64,000 nt of DNA from Neisseria mucosa (GCA_003028315.1 CP028150.1:1984001-2048000); one strand, 5' to 3'; shown: positions 54,992 to 63,960, counted from the stretch's first letter. The notes: generated by a model not told the origin, from the letters alone. A program made the numbers and translations.

Positions 54992-55612
54992 TTATTTAGA
55001 GTAGAATTCTACCACCAGCTGTTCATTAATATCGCCAGTTAATTCTGAACGATCCGGCATATTTTTAAATACGCCTTCCAATTTGTCTGCATCAACAGAA
55101 ACCCAGCTTGGTAAACCGATTTGAGTTGCCAGACTTAAAGCTTCCTGGATACGAACCTGTTTTTTAGCTTTCTCACGAACAGCTACAACATCACCGGCTT
55201 TAACTTGGAAAGAAGGAATATTTACAACCTGACCGTTAACGGTAATTGCTTTATGAGAAACCAGCTGACGCGCCTCAGCACGAGTCGAGCCAAATCCCAT
55301 GCGATATACTACATTATCCAAACGAGACTCTAACAATTGCAGCAGCAATTCACCAGTAGAGCCTTTACGTCGATCTGCTTCTGCAAAATAGCGACGGAAT
55401 TGACGTTCCAATACGCCATAAATACGACGAATCTTTTGCTTCTCACGTAATTGCAAACCATAGTCGGACAAACGCGGTTTTTTTGCGCCGTGCTGACCAG
55501 GAGCGGAGTCCAGTTTACATTTAGAATCTAAAGAACGACGAGCACTCTTCAGAAATAAATCAGTGCCTTCTCGACGTGCTAATTTACATTTAGGGCCAAT
55601 ATAACGTGCCAT
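54992..55612 (-). CDS. rpsD: Ribosomal protein S4
   Basis: The protein has 206 residues, with a 16S 5'-domain binder start MARYIGPKCKLARREGTDLF and an S4 RNA-binding domain (ESRLDNVVYRMGFGSTRAEA, QLVSHKAITVNGQVVNIPSF). It lacks the zinc-binding Cys cluster, so is the C- type. In E. coli S4 represses this operon; the leader here was not analysed. Confidence 0.97.
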   Translation of the reverse strand: MARYIGPKCKLARREGTDLFLKSARRSLDSKCKLDSAPGQHGAKKPRLSDYGLQLREKQKIRRIYGVLERQFRRYFAEADRRKGSTGELLLQLLESRLDNVVYRMGFGSTRAEARQLVSHKAITVNGQVVNIPSFQVKAGDVVAVREKAKKQVRIQEALSLATQIGLPSWVSVDADKLEGVFKNMPDRSELTGDINEQLVVEFYSK

Positions 55613-55627
55613 GTTTCAATCACTCCT

Positions 55628-56023
55628 TTAAATACGACGTTTTTTAGGCGGACGGCAACCGTTATGAGGCAACGGAGTAACGTCGGTAATACTGGTAATT
55701 TTAAAACCAAGAGCGTTGAGTGCACGTACAGAAGACTCTCGACCGGGACCAGGGCCTTTTATACGAACTTCTAAATTTTTAACGCCATATTCTTGGGCAA
55801 CTTTACCAGCTGCTTCTGCAGCCACTTGAGCTGCAAACGGTGTACTTTTACGAGAACCTTTAAAACCAGCGCCGCCAGAGGTAGCCCAAGACAATGCATT
55901 GCCTTGACGGTCAGTGATTGTAATGATGGTATTGTTGAAAGAAGCATGTACATGCACAATACCTTCGCTTACGGTTTTACGTACTTTTTTACGTACACGC
56001 GAAGCTGTGTTTGCTTTAGCCAT
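55628..56023 (-). CDS. rpsK: Ribosomal protein S11
   Basis: The protein has 131 residues. The conserved [20 protein letters not shown], then [20 protein letters not shown] and the C-terminal [20 protein letters not shown] are present. It forms part of the 30S platform with S6, S15 and S18. It sits 15 bp before rpsD. Confidence 0.97.
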
Positions 56024-56042
56024 TAATAAAATTCCTTAAAAA

Positions 56043-56405
56043 TTATTTTTTACCAGCAATCGCTTTACGCGGACCTTTGCGGGTACGAGCGTTTGTGCGA
56101 GTGCGTTGACCACGACAAGGCAAACCTCGACGATGACGGAAACCACGGTAACAACCCATGTCCATCAATCGTTTGATGCTCATCGTTACCTCACGGCGCA
56201 AATCGCCTTCTACTTCATACTTAGCAACTTGTTCACGCAAAGCGTCTAATTGAGCCTCGTCCAAATCTTTTGCTTTTGTAGTGGGAGCAATATTTGCTGC
56301 CTCGCAAATTAATTTAGCACGAGTAGCACCGATACCATAAATAGCCTGCAGGCCAATTACGATATGTGCATTATTAGGGATATTTACCCCTGCAATACGA
56401 GCCAT
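56043..56405 (-). CDS. rpsM: Ribosomal protein S13
   Basis: The protein has 120 residues starting MARIAGVNIPNNAHIVIGLQ. It lies at the 30S head, contacting P-site tRNA with its basic tail (TRTNARTRKGPRKAIAGKK). The helix-two-turn-helix IYGIGATRAKLICEAANIAP is present. The start at 56405 follows AAGGAAAAAAT; an in-frame ATG at 56426 is unlikely. Confidence 0.96.
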   Translation of the reverse strand: MARIAGVNIPNNAHIVIGLQAIYGIGATRAKLICEAANIAPTTKAKDLDEAQLDALREQVAKYEVEGDLRREVTMSIKRLMDMGCYRGFRHRRGLPCRGQRTRTNARTRKGPRKAIAGKK

Positions 56406-56470
56406 ATTTTTTCCTTTAAACGGCAAAGTTCGTCACTATACCACAAAGTCTTGCTAAAAGAAAAGTTCCC

Positions 56471-56584
56471 TTAACCTTGACGTTGTTTGTGACGAGGGTC
56501 AGTACAAATTACACGAACCACTCGATTACGACGGATAATCTTACAGTTGCGGCAAATTTTCTTTACAGACGGTTGTACACGCAT
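56471..56584 (-). CDS. rpmJ: Ribosomal protein L36
   Basis: A 37-residue protein too short for most gene finders: MRVQPSVKKICRNCKIIRRN followed by RVVRVICTDPRHKQRQG. The zinc ligands are the C-x2-C of ICRNC plus the later C and H in CTDPRH. It sits between infA and rpsM as in other Neisseria. Confidence 0.95.
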   Translation of the reverse strand: MRVQPSVKKICRNCKIIRRNRVVRVICTDPRHKQRQG

Positions 56585-56603
56585 TATCTTTCCTTATATC
56601 GTT

Positions 56604-56822
56604 TTATCTAGCTCGGAAGACTATCCGAGCCCGAGTTAAATCATAAGGTGTCAGTTCTACCGTCACCTTATCCCCAGGAGAGATCCGGATATAGTGCATA
56701 CGCATTTTCCCGGAAATATGACCTAATACAATATGGTCATTCTCAAGCTTTACTTTAAAAGTTGCGTTAGGTAGAGTTTCAAGAATCTCCCCCTGCATTT
56801 GTATGGTATCTTCTTTAGCCAT
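56604..56822 (-). CDS. infA: Translation initiation factor IF-1
   Basis: The protein has 72 residues with an S1-like OB fold: DTIQMQGEILETLPNATFKV, NDHIVLGHISGKMRMHYIRI and SPGDKVTVELTPYDLTRARI. It blocks the A site during initiation. It follows secY by a few bases. Confidence 0.97.
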   Translation of the reverse strand: MAKEDTIQMQGEILETLPNATFKVKLENDHIVLGHISGKMRMHYIRISPGDKVTVELTPYDLTRARIVFRAR

Positions 56823-56826
56823 AATT

Positions 56827-58131
56827 CTACTTACGTGATAAAGATTTCATATCAAGACCGCTCATTAAACTCTCATATTGCTGAGTCATGCGGTAAGAGT
56901 TAATTTGGGTACTAAAGTCCATTGTCACCACGACTAAAATCAGTAAAGATGTACCACCCAAATAAAAAGGAACATTCAAAGCTGTTGTCAAAAATTCTGG
57001 AATTAAACAAATAGTTGTAATATATAATGCACCAAACAAAGTGAGGCGCAATACAACCTGCTCCAGATACTGAGAAGTTTGCTTACCAGGTCGAATTCCC
57101 GGCACAAAAGCACCGCTTTTCTTCAAATTCTCTGCCATTTCTTTTGGGCTAAAAACCAAGGCTGTATAAAAATAGCAGAAGAAAATAATTGTCACTGTAA
57201 ATAACAAAATATATAAAGCTTGCCCATGCTGAAGCAAACCAGCAATTTTATGCAACAAACTACCTGTATCATTAGAACCAAACCAGCTTAACAAAGTGGA
57301 TGGAAACAAAATAATACTTGACGCAAAAATAGGAGGAATGACGCCTGCCATATTCAACTTAAAGGGCATATGCGTATTAGAACCTTGCATTACACCACTA
57401 CCAATTTGGCGTTTCGCATAATGCACAGGAACTTTACGCTGAGCACTCTCAAAATAAACTACAGCATAGATCAACAGCAAAATACCAATCACAATTGATA
57501 CTGCCATCAACATAGAACGTTCAGACAAAGTTAATAACTGAACTAAACCGGATGGGATACCCGATACAATGCCTGCTGTAATGATCAAAGAAATACCATT
57601 ACCAATACCACGCTCGGTAATTTGCTCCCCTAACCACATCAGAAACATAGTACCAGTAACCAAACAGACTACTGTAGAAATATAAAACTCAAGCGCAGTC
57701 GTTACAACAACACCTTGTTTATAGACAGATGATGCAGCCCAAAAGCTTTGCAATACAGCCAATAATACCGTCCCATACCTAGTATATTTCGTAATTATTT
57801 TCCTACCAGCCTCACCTTCCTTCTTCAAAGCTTTTAAAGAAGGAACAATCTCAGAAGCAAGCTGAACAATAATCGATGCCGAAATATAAGGCATGATACC
57901 AATTGCAAATATACTAAAGCGCTCTAACGAACCACCAGAAAACATGTTCAACATGCCTAGTATGCCGTTCCCAGCGCTTTCGTATAATTTAGCTAAAGCA
58001 ACAGCATCTACGCCAGGTACAGGGATATGGGCACCAATACGAAAAACAACTAACGCCCCTAAAAGAAACGTTAGACGTTTTTTCAGATCTCCAAATTTGG
58101 ACAAGCCTGATAAAGATTGTTGATTAGCCAC
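56827..58131 (-). CDS. secY: Protein translocase channel subunit SecY
   Basis: The protein has 434 residues and ten membrane spans. Conserved parts are FGDLKKRLTFLLGALVVFRI, GAHIPVPGVDAVAL, QRKVPVHYAKRQIGSGVMQG and FNPKEMAENLKKSGAFVPGI-like FSPKEMAENLKKSGAFVPGI, then RPGKQTSQYL. I set the start at the GTG at 58131 (read as M-ANQQSLSGLSKFGD), which lies 14 bases after the rplO stop with AAGG ahead. The open frame from 58176 overlaps rplO and is not homologous. Confidence 0.95.
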   Translation of the reverse strand: MANQQSLSGLSKFGDLKKRLTFLLGALVVFRIGAHIPVPGVDAVALAKLYESAGNGILGMLNMFSGGSLERFSIFAIGIMPYISASIIVQLASEIVPSLKALKKEGEAGRKIITKYTRYGTVLLAVLQSFWAASSVYKQGVVVTTALEFYISTVVCLVTGTMFLMWLGEQITERGIGNGISLIITAGIVSGIPSGLVQLLTLSERSMLMAVSIVIGILLLIYAVVYFESAQRKVPVHYAKRQIGSGVMQGSNTHMPFKLNMAGVIPPIFASSIILFPSTLLSWFGSNDTGSLLHKIAGLLQHGQALYILLFTVTIIFFCYFYTALVFSPKEMAENLKKSGAFVPGIRPGKQTSQYLEQVVLRLTLFGALYITTICLIPEFLTTALNVPFYLGGTSLLILVVVTMDFSTQINSYRMTQQYESLMSGLDMKSLSRK

Positions 58132-58144
58132 TATAATGCAAGCC

Positions 58145-58579
58145 TTATTCTTCCACTTTACCACCAGCAGCTTCAATTGCTGCTTTAGCCCCTTTAGTGG
58201 CTTTAATACCCTTCAGGACAACAGCTTTTGAAAGCTCACCAGAGGCAATAACTTTCACATTGGAAACAGTTGTAGGAACCAACCCAGCTTGCTTGAGAAC
58301 TAATACATCAATCTCATTCACAGCGAGTAAGTTCAATTCACTCAAACGAATCTCAGCGTTAGCAGCAGCAGTCAAAGATTTGAAACCACGTTTTGGCAGG
58401 CGACGTTGCAAAGGCATTTGACCGCCTTCGAAACCTACTTTATGAAAACCACCAGAACGGCTTTTTTGACCTTTATGACCACGGCCACCAGTTTTACCTA
58501 AACCACTACCGATACCACGACCTACACGACGACGAGCGTGGGTAGCCCCCTCAGCAGGTTGAATAGAATTTAGAAACAT
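58145..58579 (-). CDS. rplO: Ribosomal protein L15
   Basis: The protein has 144 residues. The glycine-rich N-terminus GRGIGSGLGKTGGRGHKGQK and the GGQMPLQRRLPKRGFKSLT segment are typical. It is a late 50S assembly protein, located between rpmD and secY. Confidence 0.97.
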   Translation of the reverse strand: MFLNSIQPAEGATHARRRVGRGIGSGLGKTGGRGHKGQKSRSGGFHKVGFEGGQMPLQRRLPKRGFKSLTAAANAEIRLSELNLLAVNEIDVLVLKQAGLVPTTVSNVKVIASGELSKAVVLKGIKATKGAKAAIEAAGGKVEE

Positions 58580-58580
58580 A

Positions 58581-58766
58581 TCAAGACTCCACTTTCAACA
58601 AGTAGCTGATTTTGTTAATCATACCACGGTTTTCAGGGGTATCTAAAACCTCTACTGTATGCTCACGATGGCGTAAACCTAAACCACGAGCACATGCACG
58701 ATGAGATTCAATTGTACCAATCAGGCTCTTCACCAATGTAACTTTAATCTTTTTTTGCTCAGTCAT
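58581..58766 (-). CDS. rpmD: Ribosomal protein L30
   Basis: The protein has 61 residues: KKIKVTLVKSLIGTIESHRA and RGLGLRHREHTVEVLDTPEN. It overlaps the end of rpsE by 8 bases, suggesting coupled translation. Confidence 0.96.
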   Translation of the reverse strand: MTEQKKIKVTLVKSLIGTIESHRACARGLGLRHREHTVEVLDTPENRGMINKISYLLKVES

Positions 58767-59277
58767 GGTTTGCTCCCAAAATGTCTTCCACTGTTAGGCC
58801 ACGTTTAGCAGCGATATCAGCAGGTGTATATAACTTAGACAAGCCGTCTAATGTAGCTCGTACAATGTTATAAGGGTTTGTAGAACCATGCACTTTAGCA
58901 GAAATGTTATGAATACCCATAGCATCAAAAACTAAGCGCATAGGACCACCTGCCTTTACACCACTACCTTCTTTAGCGGGTTGCATAAAGACTTTAGTAG
59001 CGCCATGACGTCCAATAACCTCATGATGAATCGTACCATTTTTTAGAGGTACTTTAATCATAGAGCGACGAGCCTGATCCATTGCTTTTTGAACAGCTAC
59101 CGGCACTTCTTTTGACTTACCTTTACCCATACCAATACGACCATCCCCATCACCAACAACAGTTAGCGCAGAGAAAGCCATGATACGACCACCTTTAACT
59201 ACTTTAGTCACGCGATTAACTGCGACCATTTTTTCAATCAGGCCGTCACCACGTTCTTCAATTTCATGTTTTGCCAT
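58759..59277 (-). CDS. rpsE: Ribosomal protein S5
   Basis: The protein has 172 residues with the double-stranded-RNA-like N-terminal domain (DGLIEKMVAVNRVTKVVKGG, RIMAFSALTVVGDGDGRIGM) and the C-terminal FDAMGIHNISAKVHGSTNPY. Mutations around VVKGGR confer spectinomycin resistance in this genus; the sequence seen is standard. Confidence 0.97.
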   Translation of the reverse strand: MAKHEIEERGDGLIEKMVAVNRVTKVVKGGRIMAFSALTVVGDGDGRIGMGKGKSKEVPVAVQKAMDQARRSMIKVPLKNGTIHHEVIGRHGATKVFMQPAKEGSGVKAGGPMRLVFDAMGIHNISAKVHGSTNPYNIVRATLDGLSKLYTPADIAAKRGLTVEDILGANHD

Positions 59278-59294
59278 CTGAAAGTCTCCAATTA

Positions 59295-59648
59295 TTAGAA
59301 GCTTAAACCATTTTCACGTGCAGCTTCAGCCAAAGCTTTCACACGACCGTGATATTGGAAACCTGAACGATCAAAAGCAACTTTTTCTACGCCTACTGCT
59401 TTAGCTTTCTCAGCAATGCGCTTTCCTACTACTGCAGCCGCCTCGACGTTGCCACCAGATTTCAGACTACCACGCACTTCAGCTTCCAATGTAGAGGCTT
59501 GAGCCAATACTTTATCACCTTCAGCACTAATTACTTGAGCATAAATATGATTATTGCTACGGAACACACATAATCTTACCATTTTCAAGTCCGCAATACG
59601 TGCACGGGTTTTGCGTGCACGACGGAGTCGGGTTGTATGTTTATCCAT
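59295..59648 (-). CDS. rplR: Ribosomal protein L18
   Basis: The protein has 117 residues that bind 5S rRNA. Conserved are TRLRRARKTRARIADLKMVR, LCVFRSNNHIYAQVI and FDRSGFQYHGRVKALAEAAR at the end. Confidence 0.97.
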   Translation of the reverse strand: MDKHTTRLRRARKTRARIADLKMVRLCVFRSNNHIYAQVISAEGDKVLAQASTLEAEVRGSLKSGGNVEAAAVVGKRIAEKAKAVGVEKVAFDRSGFQYHGRVKALAEAARENGLSF

Positions 59649-59661
59649 TAGTGAACCTCAA

Positions 59662-60195
59662 TTATTTTTTCTTGGCTTCTTTCATCACTACCACTTCACC
59701 TACATAACGAACACCCTTACCTTTATAAGGCTCAGGAGAACGGAATGCACGAATTTCAGCAGCGACTTGACCAACTACTTGTTTATCTGCACCAGTCAAA
59801 ACGATCTCTGTTTGGCTAGGAGTTTGAACAGAAACACCTTCAGGCATTTCATATACGATTGGATGAGAAAAACCCAAAGACAAATTCAAAACTTTGCCTT
59901 GAGCTTGAGCGCGGTAACCCACACCAATCAATTGTAGTTTTTTCTCAAAACCTTCTGAAACACCTTTAACCATATTATTAACTAATGCACGAGCAGTACC
60001 TGACATAGCATTTGCCTGCTTACTGTCATTTTTTGCAGCAAAAGTTAATTTACCATCGTTTAATTCAATGGCGACATCAGAATGCAAAGGAAAGACCAAC
60101 TCACCATTCTTACCCTTGATAACCAATGCTTCTGTTCCAAATTTTACTTCTACACCAGCAGGAACAGTCACTGGGTTTTTTGCGACACGTGACAT
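59662..60195 (-). CDS. rplF: Ribosomal protein L6
   Basis: The protein has 177 residues in two similar domains. MSRVAKNPVTVPAGVEVKFG, NMVKGVSEGFEKKLQLIGVG and RSPEPYKGKGVRYVGEVV are conserved. It lies near the GTPase-associated centre. Confidence 0.97.
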   Translation of the reverse strand: MSRVAKNPVTVPAGVEVKFGTEALVIKGKNGELVFPLHSDVAIELNDGKLTFAAKNDSKQANAMSGTARALVNNMVKGVSEGFEKKLQLIGVGYRAQAQGKVLNLSLGFSHPIVYEMPEGVSVQTPSQTEIVLTGADKQVVGQVAAEIRAFRSPEPYKGKGVRYVGEVVVMKEAKKK

Positions 60196-60208
60196 TTACT
60201 TTTCTCCA

Positions 60209-60601
60209 CTAGGCTACGATGCACAACAACTCACCGCCGACGCCCTCAGAACGAGCCTTACGGTCAGTCATCACACCTTTAGAAGTACTAACAATAGCGA
60301 TACCCAATCCATTCATAACATTAGGAATTTCGCTAGAAGCTTTGTAAATACGCAAACCTGGACGTGAAACACGTTTAATTTGCTCAATCACAGGACGGCC
60401 TGCATAATATTTCAATTGAATTTCCAATACCGGCTTCGCATCAGCAGAAACCGAAAAATCCTCGATATAACCTTCTTCTTTCAAGACTTTTGCAATTGCA
60501 CACTTTAATTTAGAGGAAGGCATGGCAACTGCTACCTTATTGGCACGTTGCGCATTACGAATACGAGTCAACATATCGGAAATAGGATCATGCATACTCA
60601 T
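60209..60601 (-). CDS. rpsH: Ribosomal protein S8
   Basis: The protein has 130 residues. MSMHDPISDMLTRIRNAQRA and the C-terminal GIAIVSTSKGVMTDRKARSE with GGELLCIVA bind the central 16S domain. In E. coli S8 represses the spc operon. Confidence 0.97.
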   Translation of the reverse strand: MSMHDPISDMLTRIRNAQRANKVAVAMPSSKLKCAIAKVLKEEGYIEDFSVSADAKPVLEIQLKYYAGRPVIEQIKRVSRPGLRIYKASSEIPNVMNGLGIAIVSTSKGVMTDRKARSEGVGGELLCIVA

Positions 60602-60615
60602 TATTAATACTCCTA

Positions 60616-60921
60616 TTACCAGCTAGCTTTAACAACACCGGGAATCTCGCCACGCATAGCGATTTCACGGATTTTAATACGACCCAAACCGAATTTACGG
60701 AAAGTACCACGAGGACGACCTGTCAAAGCACAACGACGGCGTTGACGTACAGGAGCTGCATTACGCGGAATGGATTGGAATTTCAGACGAGCTTCAAAAC
60801 GCTCCTCTTCAGTTGCATTCGCATCATTAATAACAGCAAAAATTGCCTCACGTTTGGCTGCAAACTTTTTCGCCAGAGCTTGACGTTTCAGTTCACGATT
60901 AATAAGTGCTTTCTTAGCCAT
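60616..60921 (-). CDS. rpsN: Ribosomal protein S14, long zinc-free form
   Basis: The protein has 101 residues: MAKKALINRELKRQALAKKF, RQRRRCALTGRPRGTFRKFG and LGRIKIREIAMRGEIPGVVK. Only one Cys is present, so it is the C- type that does not need zinc. Confidence 0.96.
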   Translation of the reverse strand: MAKKALINRELKRQALAKKFAAKREAIFAVINDANATEEERFEARLKFQSIPRNAAPVRQRRRCALTGRPRGTFRKFGLGRIKIREIAMRGEIPGVVKASW

Positions 60922-60923
60922 GA

Positions 60924-61463
60924 TTATCCTTTAAACGGAAACTTGAACAGTGACAATAAAGCTTTAGCTTCCTCATCAGTTTTTGCAGTAGTTGTAATAG
61001 TAATATTCAAACCACGCAAAGCATCAATTTTATCGTATTCAATTTCCGGGAAAATGATTTGCTCGCGAACACCCATGTTGTAATTACCACGACCATCAAA
61101 TGATTTGCCACTTACACCACGGAAGTCACGTACACGAGGTAATGCAATAGTAATCAAACGATCCAAGAATTCAAACATTTGATCACGGCGCAATGTTACT
61201 TTGCAACCGACAGGATAATTATCGCGAATCTTAAAACCTGCGATAGATTTACGAGCAACAGTAACGACTGGTTTTTGACCAGCAATTTTCTCTAAGTCAG
61301 ATACCGCATGCTCCATAACTTTTTTATCAGCAACAGCTTCTCCGACACCCATATTTAAAGTAATTTTTTCAATACGGGGAACTTCCATTACTGACTTGTA
61401 ACCAAATTGTTTAATCAGTTCAGGAACAACTGTATCTTTATAAAACTCTCTCAAACGAGCCAT
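60924..61463 (-). CDS. rplE: Ribosomal protein L5
   Basis: The protein has 179 residues, binding 5S rRNA and the P-site tRNA. MEVPRIEKITLNMGVGEAVA, DKKVMEHAVSDLEKIAGQKP and GLNITITTTAKTDEEAKALL are typical. It starts 9 bases before the rplX stop is completed upstream, in normal operon order. Confidence 0.97.
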   Translation of the reverse strand: MARLREFYKDTVVPELIKQFGYKSVMEVPRIEKITLNMGVGEAVADKKVMEHAVSDLEKIAGQKPVVTVARKSIAGFKIRDNYPVGCKVTLRRDQMFEFLDRLITIALPRVRDFRGVSGKSFDGRGNYNMGVREQIIFPEIEYDKIDALRGLNITITTTAKTDEEAKALLSLFKFPFKG

Positions 61464-61472
61464 GTTATCTCC

Positions 61473-61796
61473 TTATGCTCCAATAACAGAGCCATTTGAT
61501 TTGAAGAAACGAACGCGCTTAATTTTGCCTTCATTCTCAACCAGTTTAATACCAACACGGTCTGCTTTATTAGTTTCCGGATTCAGGATTGCGACATTAG
61601 AAATATCCAACGGCATTTCTTTGGAAACAATACCACCCTCAATACCACGCATCGGATTAGGTTTTTGGTGACGTTTTACAACGTTAACACCTTCAACAAC
61701 AACTTTACCACCCAATACGCGAACTACTTGACCTTGCTTACCTTTATCCTTACCAGTGATCACAACAACTTGGTCACCTTTAATGATTTTATTCAT
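61473..61796 (-). CDS. rplX: Ribosomal protein L24
   Basis: The protein has 107 residues with a KOW motif (KGDQVVVITGKDKGKQGQVV) and GVNVVKRHQKPNPMRGIEGG. It initiates 50S assembly near the exit tunnel. Confidence 0.97.
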   Translation of the reverse strand: MNKIIKGDQVVVITGKDKGKQGQVVRVLGGKVVVEGVNVVKRHQKPNPMRGIEGGIVSKEMPLDISNVAILNPETNKADRVGIKLVENEGKIKRVRFFKSNGSVIGA

Positions 61797-61807
61797 CGCG
61801 CTATTCC

Positions 61808-62176
61808 TTATAACACTTCAGGCGCCAATGAAACGATTTTCATAAATCGCTCAGTACGCAACTCGCGGGTTACCGGACCAAAAATACGGGTACCCAGAGG
61901 TTCAAGTTTATTGTTTAACAACACGGCGGCATTGTTATCGAATTTAATCAACGCACCATCAGGACGACGCACACCTTTAGCAGTACGAACAACAACTGCA
62001 TTGTATACATCACCTTTTTTAACACGACCACGCGGGGCCGCATCTTTAACTGCGACTTTAATAATATCGCCAACAGAAGCGTAGCGACGCTTAGATCCGC
62101 CCAACACTTTGATGCACATCACACGACGCGCACCAGAGTTATCAGCCACATCTAAGATGGTCTGCATTTGAATCAT
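61808..62176 (-). CDS. rplN: Ribosomal protein L14
   Basis: The protein has 122 residues. MIQMQTILDVADNSGARRVM and RGRVKKGDVYNAVVVRTAKG are conserved; it contacts the L19 bridge and ribosome silencing factor site. It begins after an unusual 225-bp gap from rpsQ. Confidence 0.97.
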   Translation of the reverse strand: MIQMQTILDVADNSGARRVMCIKVLGGSKRRYASVGDIIKVAVKDAAPRGRVKKGDVYNAVVVRTAKGVRRPDGALIKFDNNAAVLLNNKLEPLGTRIFGPVTRELRTERFMKIVSLAPEVL

Positions 62177-62325
62177 ATTAGTACCTTTAAATTAACCAAC
62201 TTAATTTACCATTTTCATATAACTCGCCCACTTATTTCAATTGAGCTAACTAAATGAAACCATCACGGTTCTAGTAAACCAGTCTTGGATCCCGAGGGGA
62301 AGAAACTTCCAGAAGAAACTGAAAG

Positions 62326-62380
62326 ATAAGAAACGAAGTTTACACGCAAATTCACTTTGGCGCAACACTTCGTTTCTTAT
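62326..62380. promoter_or_regulatory. 14-bp inverted repeat in the rpsQ-rplN gap
   Basis: ATAAGAAACGAAGT (62326-62339) and ACTTCGTTTCTTAT (62367-62380) are perfect complements with a 27-base loop. The whole gap (62177-62401) has no gene. It could be a processing site, attenuator or internal regulatory site in an otherwise tightly packed operon. Confidence 0.55.
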
Positions 62381-62401
62381 TAAAGCTAACTGTCTTAAAT
62401 T

Positions 62402-62665
62402 TTAAACAGTACGTGCTTTCTCAACCAGTTCTTTAACAACCCAAGATTTGGTTTTTGACAGTGGACGAGATTCCGCAATTACTACAACATCGCCAATTCC
62501 ATATTGATTATTTTCATCATGGGCATGGATTTTAGTTGATAAACGGATAATTTTACCGTACAGAGGATGTTTTACTTTACGCTCAACCAATACTGTCACA
62601 GTTTTGTCCATTTTGTCGCTTACCACTTTGCCTTGCAAAGTACGAACATTTTTATTTTCGCTCAT
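62402..62665 (-). CDS. rpsQ: Ribosomal protein S17
   Basis: The protein has 87 residues with an OB fold: TLQGKVVSDKMDKTVTVLVE and HAHDENNQYGIGDVVVIAES, then RPLSKTKSWVVKELVEKA. Its start overlaps the rpmC stop by one base. Confidence 0.97.
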   Translation of the reverse strand: MSENKNVRTLQGKVVSDKMDKTVTVLVERKVKHPLYGKIIRLSTKIHAHDENNQYGIGDVVVIAESRPLSKTKSWVVKELVEKARTV

Positions 62666-62856
62666 TACTTAGCACCTTTTTCAGTTAAAATGGTTTTAAT
62701 ACGAGCAATATCGCGACGTACACGTTTTAATTCGCTTGGCTTACCCAATTGACCAGTTGCGTTTTGCATACGTAAGCCAAACTGAGCTTTCAACAAGTCC
62801 AACAAATCTGCATTTAATTGCTCAATAGATTTGTCTTTCAATTCATTTGCTTTCAT
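62665..62856 (-). CDS. rpmC: Ribosomal protein L29
   Basis: The protein has 63 residues, an all-helical pair: MKANELKDKSIEQLNADLLD and LKRVRRDIARIKTILTEK. It docks near the tunnel exit. Both ends overlap neighbouring genes by one base (ATGA-type coupling). Confidence 0.97.
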   Translation of the reverse strand: MKANELKDKSIEQLNADLLDLLKAQFGLRMQNATGQLGKPSELKRVRRDIARIKTILTEKGAK

Positions 62857-63272
62857 TATTGACCTACCTGTCTTACTACAAAGGTCGTAGGAATAGGCAA
62901 TTTGGCAGCAGCTAATTCAAATGCTTCACGAGCCAAAGCCTCTGGAACACCGTCCATCTCATACAACACTTTGCCTGGTTTGATTTCGGCAATGTAATAT
63001 TCCACGTTACCTTTACCGCCACCCATACGAACTTGAATAGGTTTTTCAGTAATTGGTTTATCAGGGAATACACGAATCCAAATACGACCACCACGTTTAA
63101 TGTGGCGAGTCATTGTACGACGAGCAGCTTCGATTTGGCGGGCAGTCAAACGACCGCGACCAACGGCTTTCAAACCGAACTCACCGAAACTTACTTTGTT
63201 ACCGCGGGTAGCAATACCAGTATTGCGACCTTTTTGTTGCTTGCGGTATTTCAGTCTAGTTGGCTGCAGCAT
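62856..63272 (-). CDS. rplP: Ribosomal protein L16
   Basis: The protein has 138 residues from MLQPTRLKYRKQQKGRNTGI. It contains VSFGEFGLKAVGRGRLTARQ and GGGKGNVEYYIAEIKPGKVL. The start at 63272 overlaps the end of rpsC by 17 bases; an in-frame ATG at 63305 lies deeper in rpsC and is unlikely. Confidence 0.96.
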   Translation of the reverse strand: MLQPTRLKYRKQQKGRNTGIATRGNKVSFGEFGLKAVGRGRLTARQIEAARRTMTRHIKRGGRIWIRVFPDKPITEKPIQVRMGGGKGNVEYYIAEIKPGKVLYEMDGVPEALAREAFELAAAKLPIPTTFVVRQVGQ

Positions 63273-63951
63273 TACGTCCACCTGCCTTTCTTTGTTTCTT
63301 TTCATGCTCAGGTTTAGCTGAAGTCTTTACATTACCTTCAGTATAGACCCAAACTTTCAGACCCAGCACGCCATAAGTAGTATGAGCTTCGCTAGTTGCA
63401 TAATCTACGTTTGCGCGCAAAGTATGCAGAGGTACTCGACCTTCACGATACCATTCGCTACGAGCAATATCTGCACCATTCAGACGACCTGAGGTCATAA
63501 TCTTGATACCTTTTGCTCCTGAACGCATAGCATTTTGCATAGCGCGTTTCATAGCACGGCGGAATTGAACGCGTTTTTCCAATTGCTGAGCAATACCATC
63601 AGCAATAATTTGTGCATCCAATTCAGGTTTACGGATTTCTTCGATATTCACATGAACAGGCACGCCCATCAAGGCTTGCAAATCACGTTTCAGAACTTCG
63701 ATATCCTCACCTTTTTTACCAATTACTACGCCTGGACGGGCAGAGTGGATGGTAATGCGTGCAGATTTTGCAGGACGTTCAATAACTACGCGACCAACAG
63801 AAGCATTCGCCAATTTTTTACGCAGGTAGTTACGAACATCAATGTCTTGTTTCAAAACAGCAGAAAAGTCGGTGCTTTTAGCAAACCATTTTGAAGCCCA
63901 GTCTTTAGTTACCGCCAGGCGAAAGCCTGTAGGGTTAATCTTTTGTCCCAT
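63256..63951 (-). CDS. rpsC: Ribosomal protein S3
   Basis: The protein has 231 residues: MGQKINPTGFRLAVTKDWAS, a KH domain (ITIHSARPGVVIGKKGEDIE) and the C-terminal GVLGLKVWVYTEGNVKTSAK with a basic tail. It forms the mRNA entry helicase with S4 and S5. A full DUS is embedded in frame at 63479-63490. Confidence 0.97.
   Translation of the reverse strand: MGQKINPTGFRLAVTKDWASKWFAKSTDFSAVLKQDIDVRNYLRKKLANASVGRVVIERPAKSARITIHSARPGVVIGKKGEDIEVLKRDLQALMGVPVHVNIEEIRKPELDAQIIADGIAQQLEKRVQFRRAMKRAMQNAMRSGAKGIKIMTSGRLNGADIARSEWYREGRVPLHTLRANVDYATSEAHTTYGVLGLKVWVYTEGNVKTSAKPEHEKKQRKAGGRNAAAN
63479..63490 (-). other. DUS inside the rpsC coding sequence
   Basis: Minus strand AGGTCGTCTGAA, encoding part of TSGRLNG in S3. 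It is the same dialect as the intergenic copies, showing that the motif is tolerated even in a highly conserved gene. Confidence 0.85.
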
Positions 63952-63960
63952 AGCTTTTCC

